From positions 1-64,000 of the forward strand of contig NZ_JAAXLJ010000008.1 of assembly GCF_012641075.1 (NCBI RefSeq): 64,000 nucleotides of DNA, written 5' to 3'. The position numbers and the translations under genes were made by a program. Source of the DNA: Secundilactobacillus angelensis (GTDB taxonomy: Bacteria > Bacillota > Bacilli > Lactobacillales > Lactobacillaceae). Of this stretch, positions 18,162-27,221 are shown piece after piece. The notes beneath the pieces were generated by a model. That model was not told the DNA's origin and searched no databases. It saw only the letters and a list, made by a program, of their open reading frames with translations. Every line of letters starts with the position of its first letter. The stretch's first letter is position 1.

Positions 18162-18455
18162 TCACTTTTTATCTGTGTCTTCCTCAGTAACATCATGAAG
18201 TTCTTTTCGAGAACGCGATTGCTGTCCCATTCCCCAAAAGCCCGAATGATGCATGGTGCCAGAGTCCTCTGGAATCAATACAGTGAGCAGCAAGTAAACC
18301 AGTAAACCAAACAAAATATGGCCCGGATAAATCGTCAGGATAACAAATATGATGCGAACTAGCGCGGCGCTTATTCCGAAATAGGCTGCGATTCCGCCTA
18401 GCACCCCGGTTAGTATTCGCTTTGAAGACCGTGTTAGTCGGCGTTTGCTATTCAT
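18162..18455 (-). CDS. PspC-domain protein (YvlC-like)
   Basis: 97 residues; start taken at ATG 18455 with GAGGTG 9 bp upstream. The PspC domain fills residues 5-62: basic start RLTRSSKRILTGVLGGIAAYFGIS, then one long hydrophobic stretch (LVRIIFVILTIYPGHILFGLLVYLLLTVLIP) and a polar tail. PspC proteins are small membrane sensors of envelope stress. Paired with the downstream YvlD-like gene; no pspA is present in the window. Confidence 0.85.
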   Translation of the reverse strand: MNSKRRLTRSSKRILTGVLGGIAAYFGISAALVRIIFVILTIYPGHILFGLLVYLLLTVLIPEDSGTMHHSGFWGMGQQSRSRKELHDVTEEDTDKK

Positions 18456-18601
18456 CAAAAAATCACCTCATTTCTAGTTACTCCGATCAAAAATAAGTGA
18501 ACGTCCAGACATCGCTGAATCTAAAAGTAACTTGAATTTTGCTACTAGAATCATTATACCCACTCAAGTGGAGATAGACAATTCAAACCATGGCGATTGG
18601 G

Positions 18602-18642
18602 AAAAAGGCCAGCAATTATCATCTGATAACCGCTAGCCTTAA
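18602..18642 (-). terminator. phoU / pst operon terminator
   Basis: A stem of about 15-17 bp with three G-U pairs (AAGGCTAGCGG... / ...TTGCTGGCCTT on the minus strand) followed by TTTTT, immediately after the phoU stop. Confidence 0.8.
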
Positions 18643-18645
18643 CAC

Positions 18646-19308
18646 TCACTTCATTAATTTTAATTCAATAATCTGCCCCGTCTTCAAGTAAACGATCCAC
18701 TCCCCAACGTTGGTCAAATAATCGGCAATTCGAACTAAGTCAGCTGCCACATTGTTGTAATTCATGGCTGCCACTAATACATCCGCATCCGTTGCAATTT
18801 CGTTATAGCTGGCGCGCATGATTCGATCCCGGTATTCAATCAACTGATCATTGACTGTTACTAAGGCTTTAGCAGCCTCTTCATCCTTATCAACGTAAGC
18901 TTGAATGGCTTGCTTCACCATATCAGTGGTTAAATGACCCATTTCAGCAAGCTGGGTTTCAATCTCAGCCACCCGGGTATTACCTTTCACCTCAATGGTA
19001 GCGTGGGCAATGTTACGAGCGTGATCACCAGCCCGTTCAAGATCAGAAACGGCTTTTAAAATGGTCACTACTTCTCTTAAATCAGACGTCACGGGTTGAT
19101 ACAGCGCAATGATTTCAAAGGACTTAGATTCCAGATTAATCTCACGTTCGTTGATTTTGTGATCGTTGTCAATAATGGCCTGTGCCGATTGGCGATCATG
19201 ATTGATAAAAGCATCCACCGACTGCTGCACAACGTTGCTAACCAGAATCCCCATTTCGGTAAAACCATTGTCAAGTTCATCTAACTCTTCATCAAATAAG
19301 CGTCTCAT
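18646..19308 (-). CDS. phoU: Phosphate transport regulator PhoU
   Basis: 220 residues, two three-helix PhoU repeats. It connects the Pst transporter with PhoR signalling and dampens phosphate uptake. Metal-binding signatures E/DxxxD in SDLERAGDHARNIAH and in LVRIADYLTNVGEW near the C-terminus are present. ATG at 19308 is preceded by GAGGAGGG. Last gene of the pst operon, 18 bp after pstB, followed by a terminator. Confidence 0.95.
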   Translation of the reverse strand: MRRLFDEELDELDNGFTEMGILVSNVVQQSVDAFINHDRQSAQAIIDNDHKINEREINLESKSFEIIALYQPVTSDLREVVTILKAVSDLERAGDHARNIAHATIEVKGNTRVAEIETQLAEMGHLTTDMVKQAIQAYVDKDEEAAKALVTVNDQLIEYRDRIMRASYNEIATDADVLVAAMNYNNVAADLVRIADYLTNVGEWIVYLKTGQIIELKLMK

Positions 19309-19326
19309 GCATACCCTCCTCAGGTT

Positions 19327-20082
19327 TTAGCCAAAGCGGCCGCTAATGTAATCTTCAGTCTCCTTACGTGCCGGATTCATAAAGATCTTCTTGGTATCAT
19401 CAACTTCGATCACTTCACCATTCATAAAGAAAGCGGTTCGGTCAGATATCCGCGAAGCCTGTTGCAAGTTATGGGTTACTGTAATAATTGTATAATCGGT
19501 TCTTAATTTTAACAAAGTCGATTCGATTTGGCTACTGGAAATTGGGTCCAGCGCACTGGTGGGTTCATCCAGCAAAATGATCTGTGGTGAAACGGCCAAT
19601 ACCCTAGCGATGCAGACCCGCTGCTGCTGACCACCGGATAGGGACAGTGCACTTTCGTGGAGGTGATCTTTAACTTCATCCCAAACTGCAGCTTGCTTCA
19701 AACTGGTTTCCACTACTTGGTCCAAATACTCGCGGTTTTTCTCACCGGCCAGTTTAAGACCAAACGCCACGTTATCATAGATTGAAAAGGGAAAAGGATT
19801 TGGTTGCTGAAACACCATGCCAATTTCCTTGCGTAACGTCACCAAATCCGTTTGTGGCGCATAGATATCTTGATCACGAAACGTAATTTCTCCGGTAATC
19901 GTCACGTTAGGAATTAAATCATTCATCCGGTTAAGAGTTCTCAGATAGGTGGATTTACTGGAACCGGAAGGCCCAATCAAAGCCGTGATACCACCTTCAT
20001 CAAAGCTCAGGTCAATCCCCTTGAGTGCTTCGTTTTGACCATAATAAACGTGAAGATCTCGAGTCTCTAATAGCTTCGTCAT
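19327..20082 (-). CDS. pstB: Phosphate ABC transporter ATP-binding protein (second PstB; altered Walker A)
   Basis: 251 residues, the distal of two tandem PstB genes; SD AGGAGGG. ABC signature LSGGQQQR, Walker [14 protein letters not shown] and H-loop VTHNL are intact. The Walker A reads GPSGSSKST: the conserved Gly before the catalytic Lys is Ser, encoded by AGT where GGT is expected. The upstream PstB has the canonical motif. If the two form a heterodimeric ATPase, this subunit may be the weaker or regulatory half (inference). The operon position is tight: 9 bp after the first pstB and 18 bp before phoU. Confidence 0.93.
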   Translation of the reverse strand: MTKLLETRDLHVYYGQNEALKGIDLSFDEGGITALIGPSGSSKSTYLRTLNRMNDLIPNVTITGEITFRDQDIYAPQTDLVTLRKEIGMVFQQPNPFPFSIYDNVAFGLKLAGEKNREYLDQVVETSLKQAAVWDEVKDHLHESALSLSGGQQQRVCIARVLAVSPQIILLDEPTSALDPISSSQIESTLLKLRTDYTIITVTHNLQQASRISDRTAFFMNGEVIEVDDTKKIFMNPARKETEDYISGRFG

Positions 20083-20091
20083 AGTACCCTC

Positions 20092-20922
20092 CTAACCGAA
20101 GTCGCCAGCAACATAGTTATTGGTCAGCTGGACTTTGGGTCTGGTAAAAATTTGTGCCGTTTCATCATATTCAAGCGCTCGCCCCATATTAAAGAACGCC
20201 GTATAATCACTAATTCTAGCTGCTTGCTGCATATTATGCGTCACGATAATGATGGTGTAAGCTTCCTTCAATTTAAGTAGCGTTTCTTCTAGCTTACTGG
20301 TGGAAACTGGATCCAACGCACTGGCCGGCTCATCTAGTAATAAAATATCTGGCTTGACGGCGATTGCCCGAGCAATACATAACCGTTGCTGTTGCCCACC
20401 TGAAAGGGCTAAAGCACTTTTTTTCAGTTTATCCTTCACTTCATCCCAAATAGCCGCTTGCTTCAGACTTGTCTCCACCACTTCATCTAAAACTTTTTTA
20501 TCAGTAACACCACGCCGTTTTAGCGCAAAAGTAATGTTGTCATAGATTGATTTAGAAAATGGATTGGGCCGTTGGAAGACCATCCCAATCCGACGTCGCA
20601 TTTCGTAAACATCAATTTCTGGCCGGTTAACGTCGACTCCCCGGTACAGAATTTCACCTGATACCTTGGCAATGCCATCATTCATCCGGTTCAATGATCT
20701 TAGGTAAGTCGATTTCCCTGATCCCGAAGGTCCAATCAAGGCTGAAATTTTGTGCTCTGGGAACTTCAAGTCACCCTCATGAATTGCTTCGTTATCACCG
20801 TAATAAACGTGCAGTTGTTTGGTTTCCAACACAATTGGTTGTTGATCTTTTAGACTGGGATCCACAATATTGCGATCCAGCCACCCGTCATCCGAGTGCG
20901 GGCTAGATGGATTAATCAGCAT
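20092..20922 (-). CDS. pstB: Phosphate ABC transporter ATP-binding protein (first PstB)
   Basis: 276 residues; AGGAGG upstream of ATG 20922. Energises phosphate import with PstA/PstC. Canonical Walker [10 protein letters not shown], signature LSGGQQQR, Walker [14 protein letters not shown] and H-loop VTHNM. An N-terminal extension of about 30 polar residues precedes the ABC core, as in the streptococcal and lactobacillar first PstB. Tandem with the second pstB, as in other Lactobacillales. Confidence 0.95.
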   Translation of the reverse strand: MLINPSSPHSDDGWLDRNIVDPSLKDQQPIVLETKQLHVYYGDNEAIHEGDLKFPEHKISALIGPSGSGKSTYLRSLNRMNDGIAKVSGEILYRGVDVNRPEIDVYEMRRRIGMVFQRPNPFSKSIYDNITFALKRRGVTDKKVLDEVVETSLKQAAIWDEVKDKLKKSALALSGGQQQRLCIARAIAVKPDILLLDEPASALDPVSTSKLEETLLKLKEAYTIIIVTHNMQQAARISDYTAFFNMGRALEYDETAQIFTRPKVQLTNNYVAGDFG

Positions 20923-20960
20923 TTAACGCATACCTCCTGATTGTAACTTTCATGAAATGA

Positions 20961-21845
20961 CTAGCCCGCCGTAAACCGTTTGAATAACCGGTGGCCAACA
21001 AATCGCGCCAGTAAATTGAAGCCCAGTACTGAAATGACCAGAACAGCGGAAGCACCGGAAGAAATTGCCTTAGCATCCGGCATGATGCCTTCCGAGTTGA
21101 TCTTCCAAATATGAACGGCTAAAGTTTCTGCCGGTCTCATCGGATTAAGTGGGCTGGAAATGTTAAACGGATTCCAATCCGTGAAGTTCAAGGCTGGAGC
21201 GCTTTGGCCAGCTGTGAAGATCAGCGCGGCTGCTTCACCAAAAATTCGACCAGCACTCAAAATTACACCGGTTAATATAGTTGGCAACGCCGCTGGTACA
21301 ATGATGTGAATCACTGTCTCCCACTTAGAAAGGCCCAAGGCTAAGCCACCTTCCCGCTGTTCGTTTGGTACCGCCGCTAGTGCTTCTTCAATACTACGTG
21401 TCAGCAGCGGTAAGTTAAAGAAAGTCAGGGCAAAGGCACCAGATAGAATCGAGAAGCCGAAGCCAAACTGGACCACAAAGATGAGAAAACCAAACAAGCC
21501 AACAACTACTGAAGGCAGTGAGCTTAAAATTTCAATGGCAGTTCTCACTAGTGACGTGACCCAGTTTTGTTTCGCATATTCGTTTAAGTAGATTCCCGCC
21601 CCTAACGCGATTGGGAAGGAAATAATCATGGTTAAAATTAACAGATAAAACGAGTTAAAAAGCTGAATGCCGATGCCCCCACCAGCCGTGAACGCTCTGG
21701 CTGGTGACGTTAAAAAGTGCCAGTTGATTGCTGGTAGCCCGCTGATAATAATAAATCCTAGCAAGGCTGCCAGTATGACTACGATTGTACTTGCAATCAC
21801 GTACAAGATGCTGATGGCAATGCGATTACTCAGTTTTGGATTCAT
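20961..21845 (-). CDS. pstA: Phosphate ABC transporter permease PstA
   Basis: 294 residues with six predicted membrane segments. Inner permease half for phosphate. It has the binding-protein-dependent transport loop region SIEEALAAVPNEQREGGLALGLSKWETVIHIIVPAALPTIL, which contacts the ATPase. ATG overlaps the pstC stop by 4 bp (ATGA), showing translational coupling. Confidence 0.95.
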   Translation of the reverse strand: MNPKLSNRIAISILYVIASTIVVILAALLGFIIISGLPAINWHFLTSPARAFTAGGGIGIQLFNSFYLLILTMIISFPIALGAGIYLNEYAKQNWVTSLVRTAIEILSSLPSVVVGLFGFLIFVVQFGFGFSILSGAFALTFFNLPLLTRSIEEALAAVPNEQREGGLALGLSKWETVIHIIVPAALPTILTGVILSAGRIFGEAAALIFTAGQSAPALNFTDWNPFNISSPLNPMRPAETLAVHIWKINSEGIMPDAKAISSGASAVLVISVLGFNLLARFVGHRLFKRFTAG

Positions 21846-22768
21846 TTCGACATTGCCCCCTTTCGGCCAATCAAGCGAATCACCAGATTAAAGATCAGTG
21901 ACATGATTAATAGTACCAATGCTAAAGACCACAGCGCGTTATTTTGGAGCGATCCCATGACCGTATTTCCAATACCCGTAGTTAAGACGGAAGTCAACGT
22001 TGATGCTGGTGACACCAAACTGGTTGGTAACAATGCTGCGTTCCCAATCACCATCTGGACGGCCAATGCTTCACCAAAGGCACGCGCCATCCCAAAGACT
22101 ATCGCCGTCAGCATTCCTGGCGTAGCGGCTCTTAATACCACTTTATAAATGGTTTGCCACTGGGTTGCCCCCAAAGCTAACGCTGCTTCCCGGTAGTAAC
22201 GAGGTACCGATCTCAACGCGTCGACACTCATAGAGGTAACCGTTGGTAGAATCATGACGAACAGTACGAAGGTCCCAGCAAGAATACCAAAACCACTGCC
22301 GCCAAACACACTACGAACAGCCGGGACCACGACGGTCAAGCCAATAAACCCATATACCACAGAAGGTATACCCACTAGCAATTCAATGACCGGTTGCAAA
22401 ATTTTTGCTCCCCGGTGCGGTGAAATTTCGTTCATAAAAATGGCAGTCCCAATCGCAAACGGTGTGGCTAAGAGTGCCGATAAAATCGTCACGACGAAAG
22501 AACCGCTGATCATTGGTAAAGCGCCAACTTCTGGCTGTCCCTTGGAATTTGTCACGTTGGGATTCCAGTTTTTACCCGTCAAAAAATCAATGAGATTAAC
22601 GTGATTAGAGAAAAAGGTTGATAACCCCTTTGATGCCACGAAAATGATAATTGCAAAAACGGTCACCGTAATCAGCATCAAAGCTAAGAAACTAATGGTT
22701 TTGCCCCACCGTTCCAGCTTAGCTGCCTTTGATCGTTTAAGTAGCTGTTTTTGTAATTTATTATTCAT
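21842..22768 (-). CDS. pstC: Phosphate ABC transporter permease PstC
   Basis: 308 residues from ATG at 22768, chosen because GGAGG lies 7 bp upstream; the longer frame to 22807 has no SD and would run deep into pstS. It overlaps the pstS stop by 8 bp. Six membrane segments, with the EAA-type loop DALRSVPRYYREAALALGATQWQTIYKVVLRAATPGM. Pairs with PstA as the phosphate channel. Confidence 0.94.
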   Translation of the reverse strand: MNNKLQKQLLKRSKAAKLERWGKTISFLALMLITVTVFAIIIFVASKGLSTFFSNHVNLIDFLTGKNWNPNVTNSKGQPEVGALPMISGSFVVTILSALLATPFAIGTAIFMNEISPHRGAKILQPVIELLVGIPSVVYGFIGLTVVVPAVRSVFGGSGFGILAGTFVLFVMILPTVTSMSVDALRSVPRYYREAALALGATQWQTIYKVVLRAATPGMLTAIVFGMARAFGEALAVQMVIGNAALLPTSLVSPASTLTSVLTTGIGNTVMGSLQNNALWSLALVLLIMSLIFNLVIRLIGRKGAMSK

Positions 22769-23648
22769 GACCAGCCTCCACTCTGTGCACTTTTCCATGT
22801 CCGTCACGGGTTACCTGCATGTCAGCCATGCTGATATAGCCTAAACGACGAACCAGTGAATTTTGAATTTCTCGAGATTGAACGTATTTAATAAATTTTT
22901 GCGCCAATGGTTGGGGGTGCTTTCCGGTGTACATATGCTCATACGACCAGATTGGCCACTGATTGTTAGCGACGTTTTGATTGGTTGGCGCAATGCCGTT
23001 TAAGCTGACGGCTTGCACTGTCTTATCCACGTATGAAAAGCCAACATAGCTGATTGAACCAGGAGTAGTAGCGACAATTTGTCTCACCATTCCAGAGGAG
23101 TCTTGCTCCTGAGCAGCCAAACTACGGTGATTGTTCAGGCCAAAACGTTCAAAAGTTGCCCGCGTACCACTGCCTTGAGCCCGATTTAAAATGACAATTT
23201 TTTGATTCTTGCCACCGACCTGCGCCCAGTTCCGGGCTTTACCAGTAAACACATCAATCAGTTGGGCGGTGGTTAAGTGAGTGATACCAGTGGAGCGGTT
23301 GACAATGGGTGTGATTCCCACCACAGCAACTTTATGGTCTATCAAGCGATTAGCCCTGATGCCCTTTTGCTCTTCGGCAAAGACATCCGCGTTACCAATA
23401 TCAACGGCGCCTTCTTGGACCTGACTAAGACCGGTGCCTGAGCCACCGCCTTGAACGTTGATAAAAGTGCCTAAATGATGAGTTGAGTAATCCTCACCCG
23501 CAGCTTCCACGAGGGGTTGTAATGCAGTAGACCCCACTGCGGTAATGGTCATATCTGACTTGTTAACTTGTCTGGTTTGGTACGCCCAGCCACCTAATAT
23601 CATTAGGCCGACCAGCAGCAGGCACTGAATCCACCGCTTCTTTGTCAT
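22761..23648 (-). CDS. pstS: Phosphate-binding protein PstS
   Basis: 295 residues. Captures extracellular phosphate for PstCAB. The type 2 periplasmic-binding fold is clear: ITAVGSTALQPLVEAA, GGGSGTGL and the phosphate-loop region NRAQGSGTRATFERF. The N-terminus is KKRWIQ plus a hydrophobic stretch (about residues 8-22) without a lipobox Cys at its end; the only nearby Cys (residue 9) is at the start of that stretch. It is therefore probably held by an uncleaved signal anchor or secreted, not lipidated. Its promoter region holds a Pho box. Confidence 0.93.
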   Translation of the reverse strand: MTKKRWIQCLLLVGLMILGGWAYQTRQVNKSDMTITAVGSTALQPLVEAAGEDYSTHHLGTFINVQGGGSGTGLSQVQEGAVDIGNADVFAEEQKGIRANRLIDHKVAVVGITPIVNRSTGITHLTTAQLIDVFTGKARNWAQVGGKNQKIVILNRAQGSGTRATFERFGLNNHRSLAAQEQDSSGMVRQIVATTPGSISYVGFSYVDKTVQAVSLNGIAPTNQNVANNQWPIWSYEHMYTGKHPQPLAQKFIKYVQSREIQNSLVRRLGYISMADMQVTRDGHGKVHRVEAGHE

Positions 23649-23679
23649 CTTTAGTCCTCCTATGTTATCTTTCGAAATT

Positions 23680-23734
23680 AGTATATCGATTCAATGTAAA
23701 TATCATGTACATAACTTTGTAAATGTTTTGTAAA
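23680..23734 (-). promoter_or_regulatory. pst promoter with PhoP box
   Basis: Four copies of a TTTACA-like hexamer on the minus strand: 23734-23729, 23723-23718, 23711-23706 (TGTACA) and 23700-23695, with start-to-start distances of 11, 12 and 11 bp. This is the PhoP box layout (hexamers one helical turn apart). A -10 TATACT (23685-23680) lies 9 bp downstream and pstS starts 31 bp after that. There is no good -35, as expected for a PhoP-activated promoter. Confidence 0.8.
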
Positions 23735-23776
23735 TATTCGCTGTTTACCACTATACCAATTTAAAATTAAACAAAA

Positions 23777-23816
23777 TGGATTCCAAATATTCAATAATCT
23801 GAATATCTAGAATCCA
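23777..23816 (-). terminator. Terminator between phoR and pstS
   Basis: A hairpin with two 7-bp stems (tggattc/gaatcca and atattca/tgaatat) separated by a symmetric 3-base internal loop. It is followed on the minus strand by T-rich sequence (TTTTGTTTAATTTT). It separates the regulator genes from the pst genes, so the two are differentially expressed. Confidence 0.7.
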
Positions 23817-23828
23817 CCATAAATGTGC

Positions 23829-25214
23829 TTACTGTACCTGTTTAATTGGGAAAGAAACGGAGAAGGTACTTCCCACTCCACGTTGGCTTGTCACTGAAAT
23901 CTGGCCTTGTAAAGAATGAACCAATTCCGTTACAATTGCTAGTCCAAGCCCCGTACCATTAACTACTTGCTGAGTACGAGAACTGTCCACCCGATAAAAG
24001 CGTTCAAAGATTCGTGCCTGTTCAGATTGTGCGATGCCAATCCCGGTATCTTGCACCTTCAAGGTCCAATCCTGGGCAGTTGCTTCGTAGTCGATGGTGA
24101 CCGAACCAGCCTCACGATTATATTTGATGGCATTAGACACCAAATTTTTAATGACTTCAACAAGTTTGCTCTCATCAGTTAGCTGAACTGTGCCAGCAGG
24201 AATCTGATTGACCAATGTAATGTGTTTTACAGAAGCCATTTGTTGTAACGCTCGTAATTGTTCATCCACCAACTCAGCAAGATCAATGCTGGCTATTTTT
24301 CGTTGAGAAACCGACTGTGACTCGATACGGGAAATTGACAGCACATCTTGAATGAGTTCAGTTAACCTTTTGCTTTCTTTTTGGATAATATCAAGGAACT
24401 GATTTAAGGTTCCCGGGTCATCCTTCGCCCCTGCTTGCAGTGTTTCTGCAAACCCGGAAATAGCTGTTACGGGGGTCTTTAATTCGTGGGATGCATTGGA
24501 CAAGAAGTCCATCTGCATTTTTTCCACGGCGTATATTTCTGTCACATCGTACAGCAACACCAGAATCTGAAAAAAATCCTCAGAAGTTGACGTATAAATA
24601 ACGGAGGCCTCAACCCGTTTTTCAGTCGGCATGCCAGGTAAGGTAATCACCTTACGTTGAGAGGCCTTTTGACTGAAAACCTGTCCAATTAAAGACACCA
24701 GTTCAAACTGATGAATGTCTTGGGTATACGGGTGCCGCCTGTCACTAATTTGAGCTTGTAAAAATTCAGCCATGGCCGCATTAGCCATTTCGACTTTCCG
24801 GTAACGGTCAATGACCATGACACCGATAGGTAAATACGATAAGAGCAAGCGCAGTTCTTCACTCTGCTGCGTCTTCTCCCGCAACACCTTTTGCTGATGC
24901 GTCTGCAATCGATTAATGGCCATGGCCAACTCATAATAATCGTTATCTTTCCGCAGTAAGATGTGTGCGGGCTCTTCGTCGCTTATCATGCCTTCAACTT
25001 TATGGGTCATTGCGGTCACGGGCTGTTTGCGATGCCAAAAAGCCCAGTTGAAAAGGCCGACCTCAACGGCAGAAACCGCTAAGTTAAATATCACCAACTG
25101 TGAAATCGCGTTAGCCATCATTTGCTGGCTAATTAAAAGCCGCGCAATCAATAAGAAAACAACCATGTTAATGACTAAGGTGACTAAATATTCCAAGCCA
25201 ATTCGTTTAATCAT
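23829..25214 (-). CDS. phoR: Phosphate-sensing histidine kinase PhoR (PnpS)
   Basis: 461 residues from ATG 25214 (GAGG 9 bp upstream; the longer TTG frame has no SD), overlapping phoP by 8 bp. Two membrane segments (about 5-28 and 33-55) with almost no extracellular domain, then a PAS-like domain (ERLLLSYLPIGVMVIDRY region), a dimerisation/phosphoacceptor helix with His in LSNASHELKTPVTAISG, and a HATPase domain (NLVSNAIKYN, DTGIGI, GTGLGLAIV). Lack of an external sensor fits the Gram-positive model in which PstSCAB-PhoU carries the phosphate signal. Confidence 0.94.
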   Translation of the reverse strand: MIKRIGLEYLVTLVINMVVFLLIARLLISQQMMANAISQLVIFNLAVSAVEVGLFNWAFWHRKQPVTAMTHKVEGMISDEEPAHILLRKDNDYYELAMAINRLQTHQQKVLREKTQQSEELRLLLSYLPIGVMVIDRYRKVEMANAAMAEFLQAQISDRRHPYTQDIHQFELVSLIGQVFSQKASQRKVITLPGMPTEKRVEASVIYTSTSEDFFQILVLLYDVTEIYAVEKMQMDFLSNASHELKTPVTAISGFAETLQAGAKDDPGTLNQFLDIIQKESKRLTELIQDVLSISRIESQSVSQRKIASIDLAELVDEQLRALQQMASVKHITLVNQIPAGTVQLTDESKLVEVIKNLVSNAIKYNREAGSVTIDYEATAQDWTLKVQDTGIGIAQSEQARIFERFYRVDSSRTQQVVNGTGLGLAIVTELVHSLQGQISVTSQRGVGSTFSVSFPIKQVQ

Positions 25215-25917
25215 GTTGCGGTGCCTCGAATCGATAGCCAAACCCCCGAACAGTTTTCAGATAGACCGGGTGTTTAGGATCCACTTCAATTTTGTCCCGT
25301 AAGTGTGAAATATGAATGTCCACCATTCTGGTCTGACCGGCATAGTCAAAACCCCAGACACCTTCCAGCATCTGATCGCGTTTTAAAACTTGGTTAGGTC
25401 GCTTCACTAAATAAACTAACAGTTCGAATTCCTTTGGCGTTAATTTAACTTTCCTGCCATCCACCGTCACAGTGACGGTGGATTGATCAATCAAAATATT
25501 GCCAACACGTAGCTGCTGGCCCTCATCAAAGGTCGACTGATTATCAGAGTTCGCCTGAGTGCGGCGCAAGACAGCCTTTAGCCTGGCCAATACTTCTCTT
25601 GGGCTAAACGGTTTAGTAATGTAGTCATCTGCGCCAAGTTCAAGACCGAATACTTTATCAAATTCATCCGTCTTTGCTGTGATCATCAGAATTGGGGTAT
25701 CGACTTTCTCCTGACGCAATCGCTTAGTCACTTCAACCCCGTCTAACCCTGGTAGCATTAAGTCTAATAAAATGGCATCAAAATGCTTTTGAGTCGCCAA
25801 AGTCACCGCGTCGGGTCCGTTGGTGGCAGTATCTACTTCAAAATTTGCTTTTTCTAAATTATAGGTCAGCAGTGTCACAATAGCTGGTTCATCATCAACA
25901 ACTAACACTCTTTGCAT
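25207..25917 (-). CDS. phoP: Response regulator PhoP (PnpR), OmpR family
   Basis: 236 residues. Receiver domain with acidic pair D8-D9, phosphoacceptor D52 (ILLDLMLP), T80 and K102; C-terminal winged helix from about residue 135 with the recognition region RMVDIHISHLRDKIE. Activates the pst operon under phosphate limitation, and the matching PhoP box is present before pstS. SD AGGAGG. It follows the PDZ membrane protein by 9 bp and is coupled to phoR. Confidence 0.95.
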   Translation of the reverse strand: MQRVLVVDDEPAIVTLLTYNLEKANFEVDTATNGPDAVTLATQKHFDAILLDLMLPGLDGVEVTKRLRQEKVDTPILMITAKTDEFDKVFGLELGADDYITKPFSPREVLARLKAVLRRTQANSDNQSTFDEGQQLRVGNILIDQSTVTVTVDGRKVKLTPKEFELLVYLVKRPNQVLKRDQMLEGVWGFDYAGQTRMVDIHISHLRDKIEVDPKHPVYLKTVRGFGYRFEAPQHD

Positions 25918-25926
25918 GAAATCCTC

Positions 25927-27105
25927 CTAATCTTTAAACACTACAATACCAATTTCATGTGGTGCACCATCAAAGATTGCGGTTTCTGTTACTTTTAAAT
26001 CACCTTCCGGCGTCTGCACTTTCAGGTGACAATACGTTGGGTCTGACAACAAAGCTTCATATAAACTATTTTCTGAATGGACGGACAGTTGGTTGCACTC
26101 AGTGATGATATCCCCAACTTGAATATCCATTTTTGCTGCAGGTGTATCAGGTCTGATGCCCAGGACTCGCACACCATGATCGACTTTGGAGAACCAAAAT
26201 GATTGGTGACGATCATGCCAGCGCACCCTAATCAAGCAACCTAAGTAACAGATATACGCCACACCCAAAACAATTAAACTGGCTGATTTGACGAAAATGG
26301 AAAGGATGCCACCAGCTAAAATTAAGAGTCCCAATAATAGCAGTGACTTCGACAATTTTCTAAAAGCGGTTTTCGGCGCTTGCTTGAATATCGTCAGATT
26401 CAAACCAATCAACAACGGTAAGAATAGTGGTGTCACACTAGTATTGCCAAATGAAAGCACCGGCCAAAAGGCCAAGTGTGAACTAATAAAATCACCAGGA
26501 ATAAAAACCAGCGTTGGGATAACTAATAATTCGTTAAAGGGATAGCCAGCAATCAATTTCCCCCGCTTTTGCGCAAAAATCTTGGGCGAAGCAAAACGAC
26601 CGCCGACTCGTCTCAACCAAAAGCCAAACAGTAATAAAACGCCAGCCGACAGGATGACCAAGCCAGCAAGCCCAACCGTTCTCACAGAAAAACCCCATTG
26701 TTTCATTGGTGCCATTATCTGCCGATTGATACTAGAATGATTGAACCAGTCATACAATACCACGGATCCAACCAAAAGGGTGATTGGAAGTCGCGCACCT
26801 AAGCCAATAATAATGGCGACTAAGGCCAGTATGGTATAACCAATCCACCAGCTAGTGGGCACAGTTAGGCCGACCGCCAATGAGATCACTGAACTAATCA
26901 GCCCAAACAAAATGCTGAGCAGCACAAAATGTCGCACTTCGTATTTATCGGAATAAACAGCGCTGCCAAAGGTCAACCTTTCTTGCTTGATTCGTCGATC
27001 AGCGGTCCACCATTCACGAATTAATCCAACCCACCAGACTGGCTGAGCCACTAGACTTACTACTAATAATCCAATTGTCATCATCAACACCTGCATTTTC
27101 ATCAT
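25927..27105 (-). CDS. Polytopic membrane protein with C-terminal PDZ domain (MinJ-like)
   Basis: 392 residues with about eight hydrophobic segments in the first 290 and a PDZ domain at about 305-385 (GVRVLGIRPDTPAAKMDIQVGDIITECN is its carboxylate-binding and core region). The architecture matches MinJ, the Bacillus division-site protein that bridges DivIVA and MinD; a role in division or in anchoring a membrane complex is inferred. There is no protease domain. It sits 9 bp before phoP, so it is probably co-transcribed with phoPR. No SD precedes ATG 27105; a -10-like TATACT ends 15 bp before the ATG, so the transcript may be nearly leaderless. Confidence 0.75.
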   Translation of the reverse strand: MMKMQVLMMTIGLLVVSLVAQPVWWVGLIREWWTADRRIKQERLTFGSAVYSDKYEVRHFVLLSILFGLISSVISLAVGLTVPTSWWIGYTILALVAIIIGLGARLPITLLVGSVVLYDWFNHSSINRQIMAPMKQWGFSVRTVGLAGLVILSAGVLLLFGFWLRRVGGRFASPKIFAQKRGKLIAGYPFNELLVIPTLVFIPGDFISSHLAFWPVLSFGNTSVTPLFLPLLIGLNLTIFKQAPKTAFRKLSKSLLLLGLLILAGGILSIFVKSASLIVLGVAYICYLGCLIRVRWHDRHQSFWFSKVDHGVRVLGIRPDTPAAKMDIQVGDIITECNQLSVHSENSLYEALLSDPTYCHLKVQTPEGDLKVTETAIFDGAPHEIGIVVFKD

Positions 27106-27221
27106 TTGTTTCTAAAAGCAGTATAGCATAAAGCGATTGAACCCGCTTTTACCCGGGATACTTCCCGCAAATGACAATATAGCATATTTGATATAGGGGC
27201 TTAACTAGTTACACTGTAAGA

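Noticed and set aside
17784-18455. Phage holin / prophage remnant
   Set aside because: The holin name comes from the family label of YvlD-like proteins; neighbours are core genes and there is no other phage sequence.
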